A program made the translations under genes and the position numbers. The notes below the pieces were generated by a model. The model did no database searches. It saw only the letters and a list, made by a program, of their open reading frames with translations, and was not told the DNA's origin. Below, one piece after another: positions 28,542-38,068 of a DNA stretch of 64,000 nucleotides; the stretch's first letter is position 1; every line of letters begins with the position of its first letter. The stretch is taken from assembly GCF_001457775.1 (NCBI RefSeq), contig NZ_CYSG01000004.1:62001-126000 (forward strand), in the 5' to 3' direction. This DNA comes from Phaeobacter sp. CECT 5382. GTDB lineage: Bacteria > Pseudomonadota > Alphaproteobacteria > Rhodobacterales > Rhodobacteraceae.

Positions 28542-29624
28542 TTAAGGCTCGTTTTGTTGCTGCGAATCCGGGTGGCTCAATCCCTGGTACAACCGGCTGT
28601 CCAGATACTGTTCTACGAGGAAACGTGCAACGACTCCGAGAGCGGCGGCGACAGGAACCGCCACTAACATGCCGACAAAGCCGAACAGGGCACCAAAGAC
28701 AGACAGCGCAAGCAGCAGCCAGACCGGATGCAGACCAACCGAGTTGCCCACCAGTTTGGGGGTCAGGTAGTTGCCTTCGATCACCTGACCGGCGGCAAAG
28801 ATGGCGCCGACGATGCCAATGGACCACCAGTCGCCCCAGAACTGAAACAAGGCTAGGCCGATGGCCAGTGCACCGCCAATCAGTGCACCAAGGTAGGGGA
28901 TGAACGTCACCAATCCGGCGATGAACCCTACGGCAAGGCCAAAGTTGAGCCCGACGATCATGAGCGAGATAGCATAGTAGCTACCCAGGATCAGGCAGAC
29001 CGTTCCCATGCCGCGAATAAAGGAGGCCAACACGGCGTCTACCTGACTCATCAAGCGGCGAATGATAGGCGCGTGATCTCGCGGCAACAGCGCGTCAACC
29101 CGCGCGATCATCCGGTCCCAGTCCAGCAGGAGATATACGGCGACAACCGGAACGATCACCAGCAGTACCAGAACATTCAGTAAGGATGCAGCTGACCCCA
29201 CAAGTCCTTCGAGTAGTTCGATCCCTTTTCCTTGCAGGGTGCCGGCGATCGACGAAACGGTCTGCTGAGCCCGGCTGCCTTCGGTGAACAGCGAGGGGAA
29301 ATGAGTCTGCACAAAGGCGCGCAGATCCCGAAACGCTTCGGGCAGGACAAGCGCAAGATCGATCATCTGGGAAATTAGGGTTGGCAGCACCACCAGCATA
29401 CCCGCTAGAAACAGCAGGATCGACACGACGATTATGGTGGCGGTAGAGGCGGCACGGCTGAGCCCTAGGGATTCGAGCCGGTCAGCGACCGGATCGATCA
29501 TATAGGCAATGGCGGCGCCCAGCACGAAGGGCAACAGCACATCCCCCAGGGACCATAGAAGGATGGCAAAGACCGCAGCGGCGATGCCCCAGTATTTGAA
29601 CTGTTTCTTTGCTGGAAGGGCCAT
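28542..29624 (-). CDS. AI-2E-family membrane protein
   Basis: A 360-residue polytopic inner-membrane protein of the AI-2E/PerM family, with seven or eight hydrophobic segments. The pattern YMIDPVADRLESLGLSRAAS and VVAVYLLLDWDRMIARVDAL is typical, followed by GLVTFIPYLGALIGG and NYLTPKLVGNSVGLHPVWL. Members have been linked to autoinducer or ion export, but function is largely unproven. The ATG at 29624 is chosen over GTG 29630. hda overlaps almost end to start. Confidence 0.9.
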   Translation of the reverse strand: MALPAKKQFKYWGIAAAVFAILLWSLGDVLLPFVLGAAIAYMIDPVADRLESLGLSRAASTATIIVVSILLFLAGMLVVLPTLISQMIDLALVLPEAFRDLRAFVQTHFPSLFTEGSRAQQTVSSIAGTLQGKGIELLEGLVGSAASLLNVLVLLVIVPVVAVYLLLDWDRMIARVDALLPRDHAPIIRRLMSQVDAVLASFIRGMGTVCLILGSYYAISLMIVGLNFGLAVGFIAGLVTFIPYLGALIGGALAIGLALFQFWGDWWSIGIVGAIFAAGQVIEGNYLTPKLVGNSVGLHPVWLLLALSVFGALFGFVGMLVAVPVAAALGVVARFLVEQYLDSRLYQGLSHPDSQQQNEP

Positions 29625-29806
29625 GAACACTCTGCCTTGTTGCTGGGGGCGTGCGAAAGGGACTGTGCCACAGTCATTGCCTATGGTCGCGCCAGTGGCA
29701 AGGTTGAGTCTGCCCGCAAAGATTTTGCGCGGCAGGTTTTTGCGTGCCCTTTGAGGAAGACACGCAAGCGGTTTAATAAAAGACGACTAAGCCATCTGGA
29801 CGCGAC

Positions 29807-31171
29807 CTAGTGGATCCGCACGCCCTGACGTTTCAGCTCTGTTTGAACGGCGGTGATATCCACGGTATCCAAGGCAGTATCAGCTTTGACAGACAGCGCC
29901 GCAGCGATACCGGCCCCCTGACCGGCGACAGCGCAACAGGCCATGTTACGGGTGGCGGCGTGGGCGATCTTGTCGCCGCCGATGGCGCGGCCCGTGACTA
30001 GCAGTCCCTCGACGCCTTTTGGCAGCATGCAGCGATAGGAGATCTGCATATAGCGGCCAGTGGTGGGCAGGATCAAGACGCCGTAACCGTCGATGAATTC
30101 GGGATAGATGCCAATGGTATCCTCGAACCGGCCCTGATTGCGGGTCTCGTCTTCGGTGATGTTGTGGTGGGCGTCGATTTTACGGGTGTCGCGAATACCG
30201 ATGGTCATGCCAAAATTGCGCAGTCGTGCGGCCTCGCAGCCCGGTGTGTAGGCGTTGAGCGCCTTGATCGCCTGCATTGCCTGGGCGCGGCCTTCGATTT
30301 CGCCACGGGTCATGCTGTCGGGGTCGGTGCCGTCGATACCTGCAAGATGCACCAGGTTCATGTAGGTCATCTCGCCACTGTCATGCACCGCGCCCCAGGT
30401 GCCGCCAATGGTGTTGAGATGTGCCGGGATCACCCCGTCGCGGATCGCCTGACCAAAGGGTTTGGCCAGAAAGGGCGAATACATTTCGTCTTCCTTGCCC
30501 GAGGTCTCGACCTGCCATTCGCCTGTTGACCAATCAGCATAGGTTTGCGGGTCGGCTTTAACCCCCTCCATGAACTTTTGCTTGTCGACACCGGCGATGT
30601 GGAACATGACGCTGGCCGCCTGCATCTCTTCAACCGGGGTTTTGATCGTTGGTGCTCCCATCATCTGGGCAATGTCGGCGTCGCCGGTGGCGTCAATCAC
30701 CCGCTTGGCCAGAACCGCTTCGCGCCCGGCCTTGCTTTCGACGATGATGCCGGTGATGCGGTTGCCCTCGCGGATGGGCGCCACAAAGGTACGGTGCAGC
30801 ATGGGGTGAATGCCGGCCTCTTCGACCAGGCGGTCTGCCACCAGTTTAAAGCCCTCGCTGTCCAGCTCATACGACAGTGACTGGCTTTCGGGGACTGCCG
30901 CGCCCATGGATTTGGCCCGTTCTTCAAATTCCCAGCCAATCCCGCCGGCCTCGACCGTTTGCTCGTGGCGATACCAGGCAAAGCCTTCGACGCCTACGGT
31001 GGTGATATTGCCGCCAAAGCAGCCAAAGCGATCCAGCAGCGTTACCTCAACGCCCGCGCGAGCCGCAGCCAGCGCGGCCGCCAACCCGCCGGGCCCTGAG
31101 CCGACAACCAGAACGTCGGTGGTATGGATGACCGGAGTTTCGCGGGCCGGTTCCAGAACGGTGTGCTGCAT
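29807..31171 (-). CDS. FAD-dependent oxidoreductase (FAD_oxidored family)
   Basis: A 454-residue flavoprotein. The FAD fingerprint is at residues 20-50 (DVLVVGSGPGGLAAALAAARAG, with RFGCFGGNITTVGVEG after it, a pattern of the FAD_oxidored family). Later motifs are RVIDATGDADIAQMMG and GLLVTGRAIGGDKIAHAATR. Such enzymes act on unknown sugars, amino or hydroxy compounds, and no neighbour indicates the substrate. The ATG at 31171 (MQHTVLE) is preferred to TTG 31189. It stands alone, so it is probably a single transcript. Confidence 0.8.
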   Translation of the reverse strand: MQHTVLEPARETPVIHTTDVLVVGSGPGGLAAALAAARAGVEVTLLDRFGCFGGNITTVGVEGFAWYRHEQTVEAGGIGWEFEERAKSMGAAVPESQSLSYELDSEGFKLVADRLVEEAGIHPMLHRTFVAPIREGNRITGIIVESKAGREAVLAKRVIDATGDADIAQMMGAPTIKTPVEEMQAASVMFHIAGVDKQKFMEGVKADPQTYADWSTGEWQVETSGKEDEMYSPFLAKPFGQAIRDGVIPAHLNTIGGTWGAVHDSGEMTYMNLVHLAGIDGTDPDSMTRGEIEGRAQAMQAIKALNAYTPGCEAARLRNFGMTIGIRDTRKIDAHHNITEDETRNQGRFEDTIGIYPEFIDGYGVLILPTTGRYMQISYRCMLPKGVEGLLVTGRAIGGDKIAHAATRNMACCAVAGQGAGIAAALSVKADTALDTVDITAVQTELKRQGVRIH

Positions 31172-31390
31172 GGGGATCTCGCTTGTCAAAAAACTTCACC
31201 TACTGTTGAGAAACTGGTATCATCATTCAAGAACTAAAGCGGCAAATCTGGCCAAAAACGACGTTCCGTTGCGTTTCCGCTAACAGTGGGCCCGGGGCAG
31301 GGGCCCAGAGCCCAGAATCAAAGCATGATTGAATAGCGCGCAATGATGGCTTAGACCGCAGGGGAAACCCTTCGTAAGATTGAGACCGAC

Positions 31391-32746
31391 ATGCGCCTGT
31401 CCCGCTATTTCCTGCCTGTTCTGAAAGAGAACCCTTCCGAGGCCCAGATTGTCAGCCATCGCTACATGCTGCGGGCCGGAATGATCAAGCAATCCTCTGC
31501 CGGGATCTATTCCTGGCTGCCGCTGGGATTCAAAGTGCTGAAAAAGCTTGAGGGCATCGTGCACGAAGAGCAGCAGCGTGCCGGCCACATGCCGATGCTG
31601 ATGCCCACCATCCAGAGCGCTGACTTGTGGCGTGAATCCGGCCGCTACGACGACTACGGCCAAGAGATGCTGCGCATGCAGGATCGCCACGGTCGCGATA
31701 TGCTGTTTACCCCAACGGCCGAAGAGCTGATCACCGATATCTTCCGCGCCCATGTCAGCAGCTACAAGGATCTGCCGCTGACCATGTATCAGATCCAGTG
31801 GAAATTCCGCGACGAGATCCGCCCGCGTTTCGGCGTGATGCGGGGCCGCGAATTCTACATGAAGGATGGCTACAACTTCGACCTCTCCAAAGAGGACGCG
31901 CTGCACGCCTATAACCGCCATCTGGTGACCTATCTGCGCACCTATGAACGTATGGGGCTGCAGGCCATTCCGATGCGCGCCGACGGTGGGCCAATCGGTG
32001 GCGACTACACCCATGAATTCCTGGTGCTGGCCGAAACCGGCGAGTCGGAAGTGTTCTATGATTCTGCCGTGACCGACCTGAGCTTTGGTGACCGCGAGAT
32101 CGATTATGACAATGTGGAGCAGTGTCAGGGTGTGCTCGAAGAGTTCACTTCGAAATATGCCCGCACCGATGAAACCCACGACGAGGCCCTGTTTAACGAG
32201 GTACCCGAAGAGCGCCGCCGCGTGGCGCGCGGTATCGAGGTCGGCCAGATCTTCTACTTTGGCACCAAATATTCGGAGGCGCTGAATGCCACAGTCCAAG
32301 GCCCCGATGGCAAGCCCACCCCGGTTCACATGGGTAGCCACGGCATTGGTGTGTCGCGCCTGCTGGGCGCCATCATCGAGGCCAGCCATGACGACAAGGG
32401 CATCGTCTGGCCCGAAGGCGTCACCCCCTTCCATTGTGGGATCGTCAATCTCAAGCAGGGCGACGACGAGGCCGATGCAGCCTGTGAGCAGCTTTATGCA
32501 GCCCTCACCGCGATCGGGCTCGATCCGCTCTATGATGACCGCAAGGAACGTGCGGGCGGCAAATTCGCCACCATGGATTTGATCGGATTGCCCTGGCGCA
32601 TCACTGTTGGCCCCCGTGGGCTGAAAAACGGCGTGGTCGAACTCACCTCGCGCCGCACAGGTGAAAGCGAAGAGCTGAGCCCGGAAGAGGCGGTGAAGAA
32701 AATCGCTGCGATTTATGCGAACCATCAGTCTGGACCTGGTTTCTGA
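31391..32746 (+). CDS. proS: Prolyl-tRNA synthetase
   Basis: A 451-residue class II aminoacyl-tRNA synthetase that charges tRNA-Pro. It is the short alphaproteobacterial type: there is no ~180-residue editing insertion between motifs 2 and 3. Motif 2 is [20 protein letters not shown] and motif 3 [16 protein letters not shown]; the C-terminal anticodon domain begins about residue 350. A long antisense frame lies opposite but is a shadow. A possible terminator follows. Confidence 0.96.
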   Translation: MRLSRYFLPVLKENPSEAQIVSHRYMLRAGMIKQSSAGIYSWLPLGFKVLKKLEGIVHEEQQRAGHMPMLMPTIQSADLWRESGRYDDYGQEMLRMQDRHGRDMLFTPTAEELITDIFRAHVSSYKDLPLTMYQIQWKFRDEIRPRFGVMRGREFYMKDGYNFDLSKEDALHAYNRHLVTYLRTYERMGLQAIPMRADGGPIGGDYTHEFLVLAETGESEVFYDSAVTDLSFGDREIDYDNVEQCQGVLEEFTSKYARTDETHDEALFNEVPEERRRVARGIEVGQIFYFGTKYSEALNATVQGPDGKPTPVHMGSHGIGVSRLLGAIIEASHDDKGIVWPEGVTPFHCGIVNLKQGDDEADAACEQLYAALTAIGLDPLYDDRKERAGGKFATMDLIGLPWRITVGPRGLKNGVVELTSRRTGESEELSPEEAVKKIAAIYANHQSGPGF

Positions 32747-32772
32747 GGCAGACAGTTCTGACTACACAAAGC

Positions 32773-32808
32773 GGGGGGCAGCCGGATGGTTCGCCCCTTC
32801 TTTTTTGC
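32773..32808 (+). terminator. Likely terminator after proS
   Basis: A short GGGGC/GCCCC stem (32775-32779 with 32793-32797) with a long loop, followed by TTCTTTTTT. The T-run is good but the stem is weak. Confidence 0.5.
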
Positions 32809-32950
32809 TTTCGGCCTATAGACCTCCCTACGCCTTTCCCTTGGAAATGGTGCGGCTGAGGTCAGTGAAAACCCGCTGGGGGCGAAACCTGACCTTGACC
32901 TGATACGCTTGAAACTCCAGTTTGGCGCAAAATTCCGAGCAGGAGCCAGC

Positions 32951-34237
32951 ATGGCCAAGACACCTCCGCCGTTTGCGCGATTTGAATGGATGATTGCCTG
33001 GCGCTACCTGCGCGCGCGCCGTGCCGAGGGTGGCGTTTCGGTGATGACTTGGATCAGCCTCATCGGCATCACGCTTGCTGTTTTTGCACTGATCGCGACA
33101 CTTGCTGTGCGCTCTGGGTTTCGGTCTGAATTTGTTGGAACCATTCTTGGCGCCAATGCTCATGTGACGCTCTATTCACATGGAAAACTGAACGATTCCG
33201 GGCAGTTCGAACGCAAGCTTGAGAACTTCGACGCTCTCGCGGCCAGGGTGTCTGAGGTGCCCGGTGTCGTGCGGGCAGCGCCTCTGATCAAGGGGCAGGT
33301 GATGGCGAACGCGCGCCAGCGCAATGCCGGGGTCGAGGTTTTTGGTATCGCCAAGGCGGGTATCGAAACCATTCCCGGCGTGGCCAATAGTGACGGTGCC
33401 ATGGGCGATCTGAGCCGGTTTAACGAGGGCGTCGCCATCGGATCCGGTGTGGCGCGCGAGCTGAGCGTCAGCGTCGGCGATCGGATCAAGCTGATATCGC
33501 CCAATGGGGTCAAGACGGCCTTTGGCACCAGCCCGCGCATCAAGGCCTATGAGGTGGTCTATATCTTTACCGCCGGGCGCTACGATATCGACCGGACCCG
33601 GCTCTATATGCCTTTTGCCGAGGCGCAGAGCTTTTTTAATCGCGAAGGCTTTGCGGATGAGATCGAAGTGATGATCAAAGAGCCCGAAGCGGTGGACCTG
33701 ATGGTGCTGCCTTTGCTGCGCGCAGCGGATGATGCGGTGGGCGTCTGGACCTGGCGCGACGCCTCTGGCGGCTTTTTACGCGCGCTCGAGGTCGAGGACA
33801 ATGTCATGTTCATTATCCTGTCGATCCTGGTGCTGATTGCGACGATGAATATCGTCTCGGGGCTGATCATGTTGGTCAAGAACAAGGGGCGCGATATCGG
33901 CATCCTGCGCACTATTGGCCTTAGCGAAGGGTCGGTGATGCGGGTGTTCTTTATTTGTGGCGCATTCACGGGCGTGCTGGGCACATTGTTCGGCGTCATT
34001 CTGGGCTGTCTCTTTGCCAGCTATATCGACCCGATCTTCTCATTTGTGAACTTTTTGATGGGCGGCGGGGTCTGGGACCCCTCGATCCGCGGTATCTATG
34101 CATTGCCGGCTGAATTGAACCTGCCGGATGTGCTGTCCGCAGTGGGGCTGTCGTTGGGGCTGTCCTTTGTGGTTACAATTTTCCCGGCCCGGCGGGCTGC
34201 CCGGCTCAATCCGGTGGAGGCATTGCGCTATGAATGA
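32951..34237 (+). CDS. Lipoprotein-releasing permease LolC/LolE
   Basis: A 428-residue FtsX-type ABC permease. The four membrane helices are at residues ~25-48 ([20 protein letters not shown]), ~280-305, ~325-350 and ~390-415, with a large periplasmic loop between the first two. It moves outer-membrane lipoproteins off the inner membrane onto LolA with LolD, whose gene overlaps by 8 bp. The ATG at 32951 follows GCAGGAGCC. As in many alphaproteobacteria only one permease gene is seen, so it may act as a homodimer; LolC and LolE cannot be told apart by eye. Confidence 0.93.
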   Translation: MAKTPPPFARFEWMIAWRYLRARRAEGGVSVMTWISLIGITLAVFALIATLAVRSGFRSEFVGTILGANAHVTLYSHGKLNDSGQFERKLENFDALAARVSEVPGVVRAAPLIKGQVMANARQRNAGVEVFGIAKAGIETIPGVANSDGAMGDLSRFNEGVAIGSGVARELSVSVGDRIKLISPNGVKTAFGTSPRIKAYEVVYIFTAGRYDIDRTRLYMPFAEAQSFFNREGFADEIEVMIKEPEAVDLMVLPLLRAADDAVGVWTWRDASGGFLRALEVEDNVMFIILSILVLIATMNIVSGLIMLVKNKGRDIGILRTIGLSEGSVMRVFFICGAFTGVLGTLFGVILGCLFASYIDPIFSFVNFLMGGGVWDPSIRGIYALPAELNLPDVLSAVGLSLGLSFVVTIFPARRAARLNPVEALRYE

Positions 34238-34913
34238 CGCTGTTCTGGAGCTGAAGGGGGTCACCAAATCCTATAACCACGGCACTTCTGCCCAGGTCGA
34301 TGTGTTGCGCGGTGTTGATCTGGCGCTGAAGCCCGCAGAGATGGTGGCCCTTGTGGCGCCCTCTGGGGCGGGGAAATCCACCTTGCTGCATATTGCGGGT
34401 CTGTTGGACACACCAGATGGTGGTACAGTGCAGGTGGGCGGACAAGAGATCAGCGGCAAAGGTGACCGGACGCGCACAACGTTGCGGCGTCAGGACATCG
34501 GATTTGTCTATCAGTTCCATCACTTGCTGCCTGAATTCACCGCGCTGGAAAACATCGTGCTGCCGCAGCTGGCCAATGGCATCAGTGAGAGCGCAGCTAT
34601 GTCCCGCGCGCAGGAGCTGTTGGCGCTGGTGGGATTGACCGATCGGGCAAAGCATCGCCCGGCGGCCCTGTCTGGCGGCGAGCAGCAGCGCGTCGCCTTT
34701 TGCCGCGCACTGGCCAATGCGCCGCGGGTTCTGCTGGCGGATGAACCGACAGGGAACCTCGACCCTGGCACCTCTGATCAGGTTTTTGCGGCACTTATGG
34801 ATCTGGTGGCGGGCACAGGCCTATCAGCGCTTGTCGCCACCCATAATCCTGATCTGGCAGCCCGGATGGATCGCCGGGTGAAGCTGGAAAATGGTGTGCT
34901 GGTCGACCTTTAA
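34230..34913 (+). CDS. lolD: Lipoprotein-releasing ABC ATPase LolD
   Basis: A 227-residue ABC ATPase that powers the Lol permease. Motifs are Walker [10 protein letters not shown], signature [11 protein letters not shown], Walker [15 protein letters not shown] and the H-loop in LVATHNPD. The length is typical of LolD/MacB-type ATPases. The start ATG overlaps the end of the permease gene by 8 bp. The stop codon falls inside the first of two near-identical palindromes (34901-34963). Confidence 0.95.
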   Translation: MNDAVLELKGVTKSYNHGTSAQVDVLRGVDLALKPAEMVALVAPSGAGKSTLLHIAGLLDTPDGGTVQVGGQEISGKGDRTRTTLRRQDIGFVYQFHHLLPEFTALENIVLPQLANGISESAAMSRAQELLALVGLTDRAKHRPAALSGGEQQRVAFCRALANAPRVLLADEPTGNLDPGTSDQVFAALMDLVAGTGLSALVATHNPDLAARMDRRVKLENGVLVDL

Positions 34914-34963
34914 AAGGTCGGCCACTTCGAGACCAGCTTGGTCGACCTTTGTAAAGGTCGACC
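34901..34963. repeat. Two tandem palindromes at the lolD 3' end
   Basis: Palindrome 1 (34901-34911 with 34913-34923, one mismatch) overlaps the lolD stop. Palindrome 2 (34940-34950 with 34953-34963) is perfect, with a two-base spacer. Both share the arm GGTCGACCTTT and are 16 bp apart. They lie between lolD and the convergent ydcZ-type gene and could serve as a double terminator, a protein-binding element or a short repeat. Confidence 0.7.
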
Positions 34964-34987
34964 GCCGTGTGACCCGCAGAGGCGGTG

Positions 34988-35422
34988 TCAGGCGAGCTGG
35001 GTGATCCAGACCCCAAGTGCCATGACTGAAATTCCGGCCGAGCGCATCAGGGTCAGGGGGCTGACCTGCGCACCAAAGAGGCCAAAGTGGTCGATGGCGG
35101 CGGCACTGACCAATTGGCCCAACAGCACAAAGAACACGGCATTTCCAACGCCGAAATGCGGTGCGACATGGGTGATCGACAAAACGTAAAAGGCCACTAG
35201 AAGCCCGGCGAGCAAGAGGTGTTTTGGCGCGGCTTCGACATGCAACAGGGCCTGCGGTCCTTTGATCAGGCTAAAGACCACGGCTGCCACCAGCGCGACA
35301 GCAAACAGCACCACACCTGCCGCCGCCGGAGAGCCGATGAACTGGCCCAAAGCGGCATTCAGCGCCGCCAAAACGGGAATACCAAGCCCCGCGGCCAGCA
35401 TGATAAGAGCGTAGTGAAGCAT
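34988..35422 (-). CDS. YdcZ-like (DUF606) DMT transporter
   Basis: A 144-residue membrane protein with four or five hydrophobic helices, of the DUF606/YdcZ half-size DMT family. The family-typical start is ALIMLAAGLGIPVLAALNAALG, and later comes FVLLGQLVSAAAIDHFGLFG. Substrates are unknown. ATG 35422 has GGAGAAG upstream. The gene is convergent with lolD. Confidence 0.85.
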   Translation of the reverse strand: MLHYALIMLAAGLGIPVLAALNAALGQFIGSPAAAGVVLFAVALVAAVVFSLIKGPQALLHVEAAPKHLLLAGLLVAFYVLSITHVAPHFGVGNAVFFVLLGQLVSAAAIDHFGLFGAQVSPLTLMRSAGISVMALGVWITQLA

Positions 35423-35736
35423 CGACTTCTCCGGTTGATCATTGACGTGCCGTGATGGCTTTGGGCGATCATGACCTCGAAGGTGGAGCGGGTGCAAGGG
35501 GCAAAGGAGCCGTCAGGATCCAAGACCCTGCGGCACGGAAATATGTCGGCATTAAGCTGGTTGTTCTTTCTTGCAATTCAAAACCGTAGATGTAGGCAAA
35601 GAGGTAGGAACGCGGCTGCGCTTGACACAGCGCAAGGTTCCGGGCCAGGTGCTGTGAAACTCTGATGGTAGAAAACCTTGGCGGGTTCTGTGCTAAATAT
35701 TCTGCGATGACTGCTAAGCTAGAATAAGGAATTACC
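35423..35736. other. 314-bp gene-free stretch
   Basis: This spacer carries the ydcZ-type promoter on one side and the cytochrome promoter on the other. I see a GAATAAGGAA ribosome site just before 35737, and no hairpin or ORF that looks real. Confidence 0.4.
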
Positions 35737-36144
35737 ATGAAATCTTCTCGTATTCTGGTGGGGCTTGTGGGGCTTTCCCTGACAGTTGGGGCCTGTGCGA
35801 TCCAAGACATGGACATGCCGGAAGCCGCCGAAGGTGCTGCCCTGTTCAACCAGAACTGTGCGGCTTGCCATGGCACTGACGCGGATCTGGCAGCACGTGA
35901 AGTTGCCACATCTGCACCGGACCTGCGCAAGATTGCCCAACGCCACAAAGGGGCATTCCCCCGCACGAAGGTTCTGTCGCAGATTGACGGTTATGGTCGG
36001 GGGCGCGTCAGTGCCGAACAGATGCCCGAATTCGGTGCCCTCTTGGAGGGGGATCTGATCCCGGTTGAGGTGGATGGTGTCTTTACGCCAACGCCACGAC
36101 CGCTTGCGGCCCTGTTGACCTATCTCGAAAGCATCCAGAGCTGA
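35737..36144 (+). CDS. Lipid-anchored cytochrome c
   Basis: A 135-residue c-type cytochrome. The leader ILVGLVGLSLTVGACAI gives a lipobox (VGAC, cysteine near residue 20), so the protein is probably attached to a periplasmic membrane face. The haem motif is CAACH (NQNCAACHG); a methionine in EQMPEFG is the likely distal ligand. The overall layout is that of class I cytochrome c domains. It is alone; its electron partners are not visible. Confidence 0.88.
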   Translation: MKSSRILVGLVGLSLTVGACAIQDMDMPEAAEGAALFNQNCAACHGTDADLAAREVATSAPDLRKIAQRHKGAFPRTKVLSQIDGYGRGRVSAEQMPEFGALLEGDLIPVEVDGVFTPTPRPLAALLTYLESIQS

Positions 36145-36181
36145 TCGCGCTCTTCAGCACGGGTGGGGTTGGTTGGCCGGT

Positions 36182-36868
36182 CTAGTTGCAAATACCTGAA
36201 AGTTCGGCCTTTTTCCAAGGCAGATAGACGTCGCTTTGCCGCGTCTTAGGCAGGTCAGAGACTGGCATCACGGCTTTCAACATCTTATGCAATCGCTTGC
36301 TGCGCGAGGCCTGCGGCGCCAGCGCGCGACAGCAGACGTATTCTTCGACAATGGCGCCCTGTTGTTCATAGCCATAGCTGAGAAAATCAGGGCTGCTGTC
36401 CAGTTCAAACAGATAGGGATCCGGGTTGGCGCTATGTTCGGCCGCCGCCCGCAGTGGATGATACCCGGTCTGGCGGCGGTTCTGCCATTGCCAGACATGG
36501 GTAACCTCATGCGCCAGCAGCATCGCCTCAACCAGGTAGAGCCGTTCCGGATAGGCAGGCATGTAGTTTTCCGTGTACCAGTCTTTGACAAAGAAAACCC
36601 GGTTGAAAATCGTCACCGCCGCAGGGGAGGAGGTGACTATTTCATCCTTGGTCACGGGCGGCAGGATGCTTTCGCGGCAGGTCACACGGGGGCGTGGTTT
36701 TCGGCGAAAAGTTACTGCGGCCACGGGTGCGCCCCGGACCAGATGCACCCGCTCCATATCGAGGCTTTCGCCATGAATATCAGACAGGAAGCTGCGCTCG
36801 CCCTCGCTCAAAGGGCGGCCACAGGATGCCAGCAGGCAGAGGATCAGACAAAGACGCAGGATCAACAT
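36182..36868 (-). CDS. Lipoprotein with HExxH metalloprotease-like motif
   Basis: A 228-residue protein. The leader ILRLCLILCLLASCG gives a lipobox (LASC), and the middle carries AMLLAHEVTHVWQWQNRRQ, an HExxH zinc-site motif similar to those of DUF4157-type proteins. A downstream glutamate (for instance in GAIVEEYV) could be the third ligand. Cysteines in CRES, VCC and ICN could form disulphides. It might be an envelope protease or a non-catalytic relative; I would not choose. ATG 36868 is used; ATG 36874 adds two residues. Confidence 0.7.
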   Translation of the reverse strand: MLILRLCLILCLLASCGRPLSEGERSFLSDIHGESLDMERVHLVRGAPVAAVTFRRKPRPRVTCRESILPPVTKDEIVTSSPAAVTIFNRVFFVKDWYTENYMPAYPERLYLVEAMLLAHEVTHVWQWQNRRQTGYHPLRAAAEHSANPDPYLFELDSSPDFLSYGYEQQGAIVEEYVCCRALAPQASRSKRLHKMLKAVMPVSDLPKTRQSDVYLPWKKAELSGICN

Positions 36869-36940
36869 GGACAAAGCCTAACGTGGATCGATTTGCAGCG
36901 GTAGCAGTGACTGGGCCTGCCTGCCGGAAACACCGATCAA

Positions 36941-37599
36941 TTACCCGCAACTCAGGGCAAGAACACGACTGATTTCCATCAGGGAGCGTTCGGATTGCTG
37001 TTGCCAGCTGTCAAAGGCTTGCTGAACTGACCTCAGCGCTGTCTTTGAGCTGGCAGGCTTGTCGATCACGCCTTCGGCGATCAGTCTTGCGGTCACGTCC
37101 TTTGACAGCACAAAGCCATCTCGTCCGGCAAAACGCATCACCATCTGGCCCGTGTTGCCGCCCAAGCGGCTGCCGCGTTTTTCAACATCTCCAGCAAGCC
37201 GACGAAATCATCGTTTCGCCAGTTGCCAAACACCTCACCTGCGCCGCCATCCTGTCGCAGCTCCATCAGAAATACGGCATTGTCGCGCACAGTCTGGATC
37301 TTAGCCCCATTGCGCACGATATCCGTGTTACGCAGCAGCGCGTCCAGCTTTTCGTCATCCATGAATGCATTGCGCGCCAGATCAAACGCATCAAAGGCGG
37401 CTTCAAATCCGGGCCATTTCGCCTCTATCACCTTCCAGCTGAACCCGGCCTGAAAGACGCATTTTGTCATGATCGACAGCCAGCGATCTTCGGGCAGGGT
37501 GGCGAGATAGGGATCCGGTTTCGGTAAGGATTGTTCCAGCGCTTCCTCACCGCCATGGCGGTGCGCGGAAATCTCATAGATTTCGTCAAAACTGCGCAT
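36941..37599 (-). pseudogene. Frameshifted DNA-3-methyladenine glycosylase I-like gene
   Basis: Two abutting frames read as the two halves of one helix-hairpin-helix-type glycosylase. The N-terminal half (37138-37599) starts MRSFDEIYEISAHRHGGEEA and runs through IMTKCVFQAGFSWKVIEAKW; the C-terminal half (to 36941) has LGGNTGQMVMRFAGRDGFVLS. At the junction the frame reads LLEMLKNAAAAW; adding one base to the five-T run at 37178-37182 would give LLEMLKKRGSRLGGNTG, the expected joined sequence. It is therefore a single-base deletion, either real or a sequencing error. Intact enzymes of this type remove 3-methyladenine from DNA. Confidence 0.85.
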
Positions 37600-37612
37600 G
37601 GGGGCCTCCCGG

Positions 37613-38035
37613 TTAAGGCGCGTAAAAAGTTGCCGTGGCGGTGGAGATTAGTTTGGCACTTTCCTCTTCACGCATTTCCGCCTTGGCAAAGACAAGTGCC
37701 TTGCCAGCGCGCACAACTTCGGCGCGGCACAAGATGGCGGTGCCAACACCGGGGCGCAGAAACTGCGTGTGCAGGTCGGTGGTTGCAAACATCCGCATCT
37801 CTCCGGCATGGGCGACGGCCGCCAGCACCATAGCGGTATCGGCCAATGCGGCCAGCGCCTGACCTGAAACAATGCCACCTACGCGCGCCAGGTGCGGCGC
37901 CAGCGGCATGCGCAGCACGACACCTGTGGGGGCAAATTCTGTAACGGTCAGATCCAGCGCGCGAACCCATTGTGCGAAGTTTTCATCCAGTAAGCTTTGC
38001 GCGTCGGAGAGTGTCATCTGCTGTGTTGACGTCAT
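37613..38035 (-). CDS. PaaI-family thioesterase
   Basis: A 140-residue hotdog-fold acyl-CoA thioesterase. The pattern HLARVGGIVSGQALAALADTAM is the PaaI-type active-site helix, followed by FATTDLHTQFLRPGVGTAI and VFAKAEMREEESAKL. Substrate specificity is unknown; PaaI relatives hydrolyse phenylacetyl-CoA and other aryl-CoAs. ATG 38035 gives the usual length. It lies 13 bp from the frameshifted glycosylase and probably shares its transcript. Confidence 0.87.
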   Translation of the reverse strand: MTSTQQMTLSDAQSLLDENFAQWVRALDLTVTEFAPTGVVLRMPLAPHLARVGGIVSGQALAALADTAMVLAAVAHAGEMRMFATTDLHTQFLRPGVGTAILCRAEVVRAGKALVFAKAEMREEESAKLISTATATFYAP

Positions 38036-38068
38036 GACTGGCCTTTTGATTGATCTGTTTGCCAAAGC

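Noticed and set aside
31280-32725. A 481-residue frame opposite proS
   Set aside because: Antisense shadow of a fully conserved synthetase gene.
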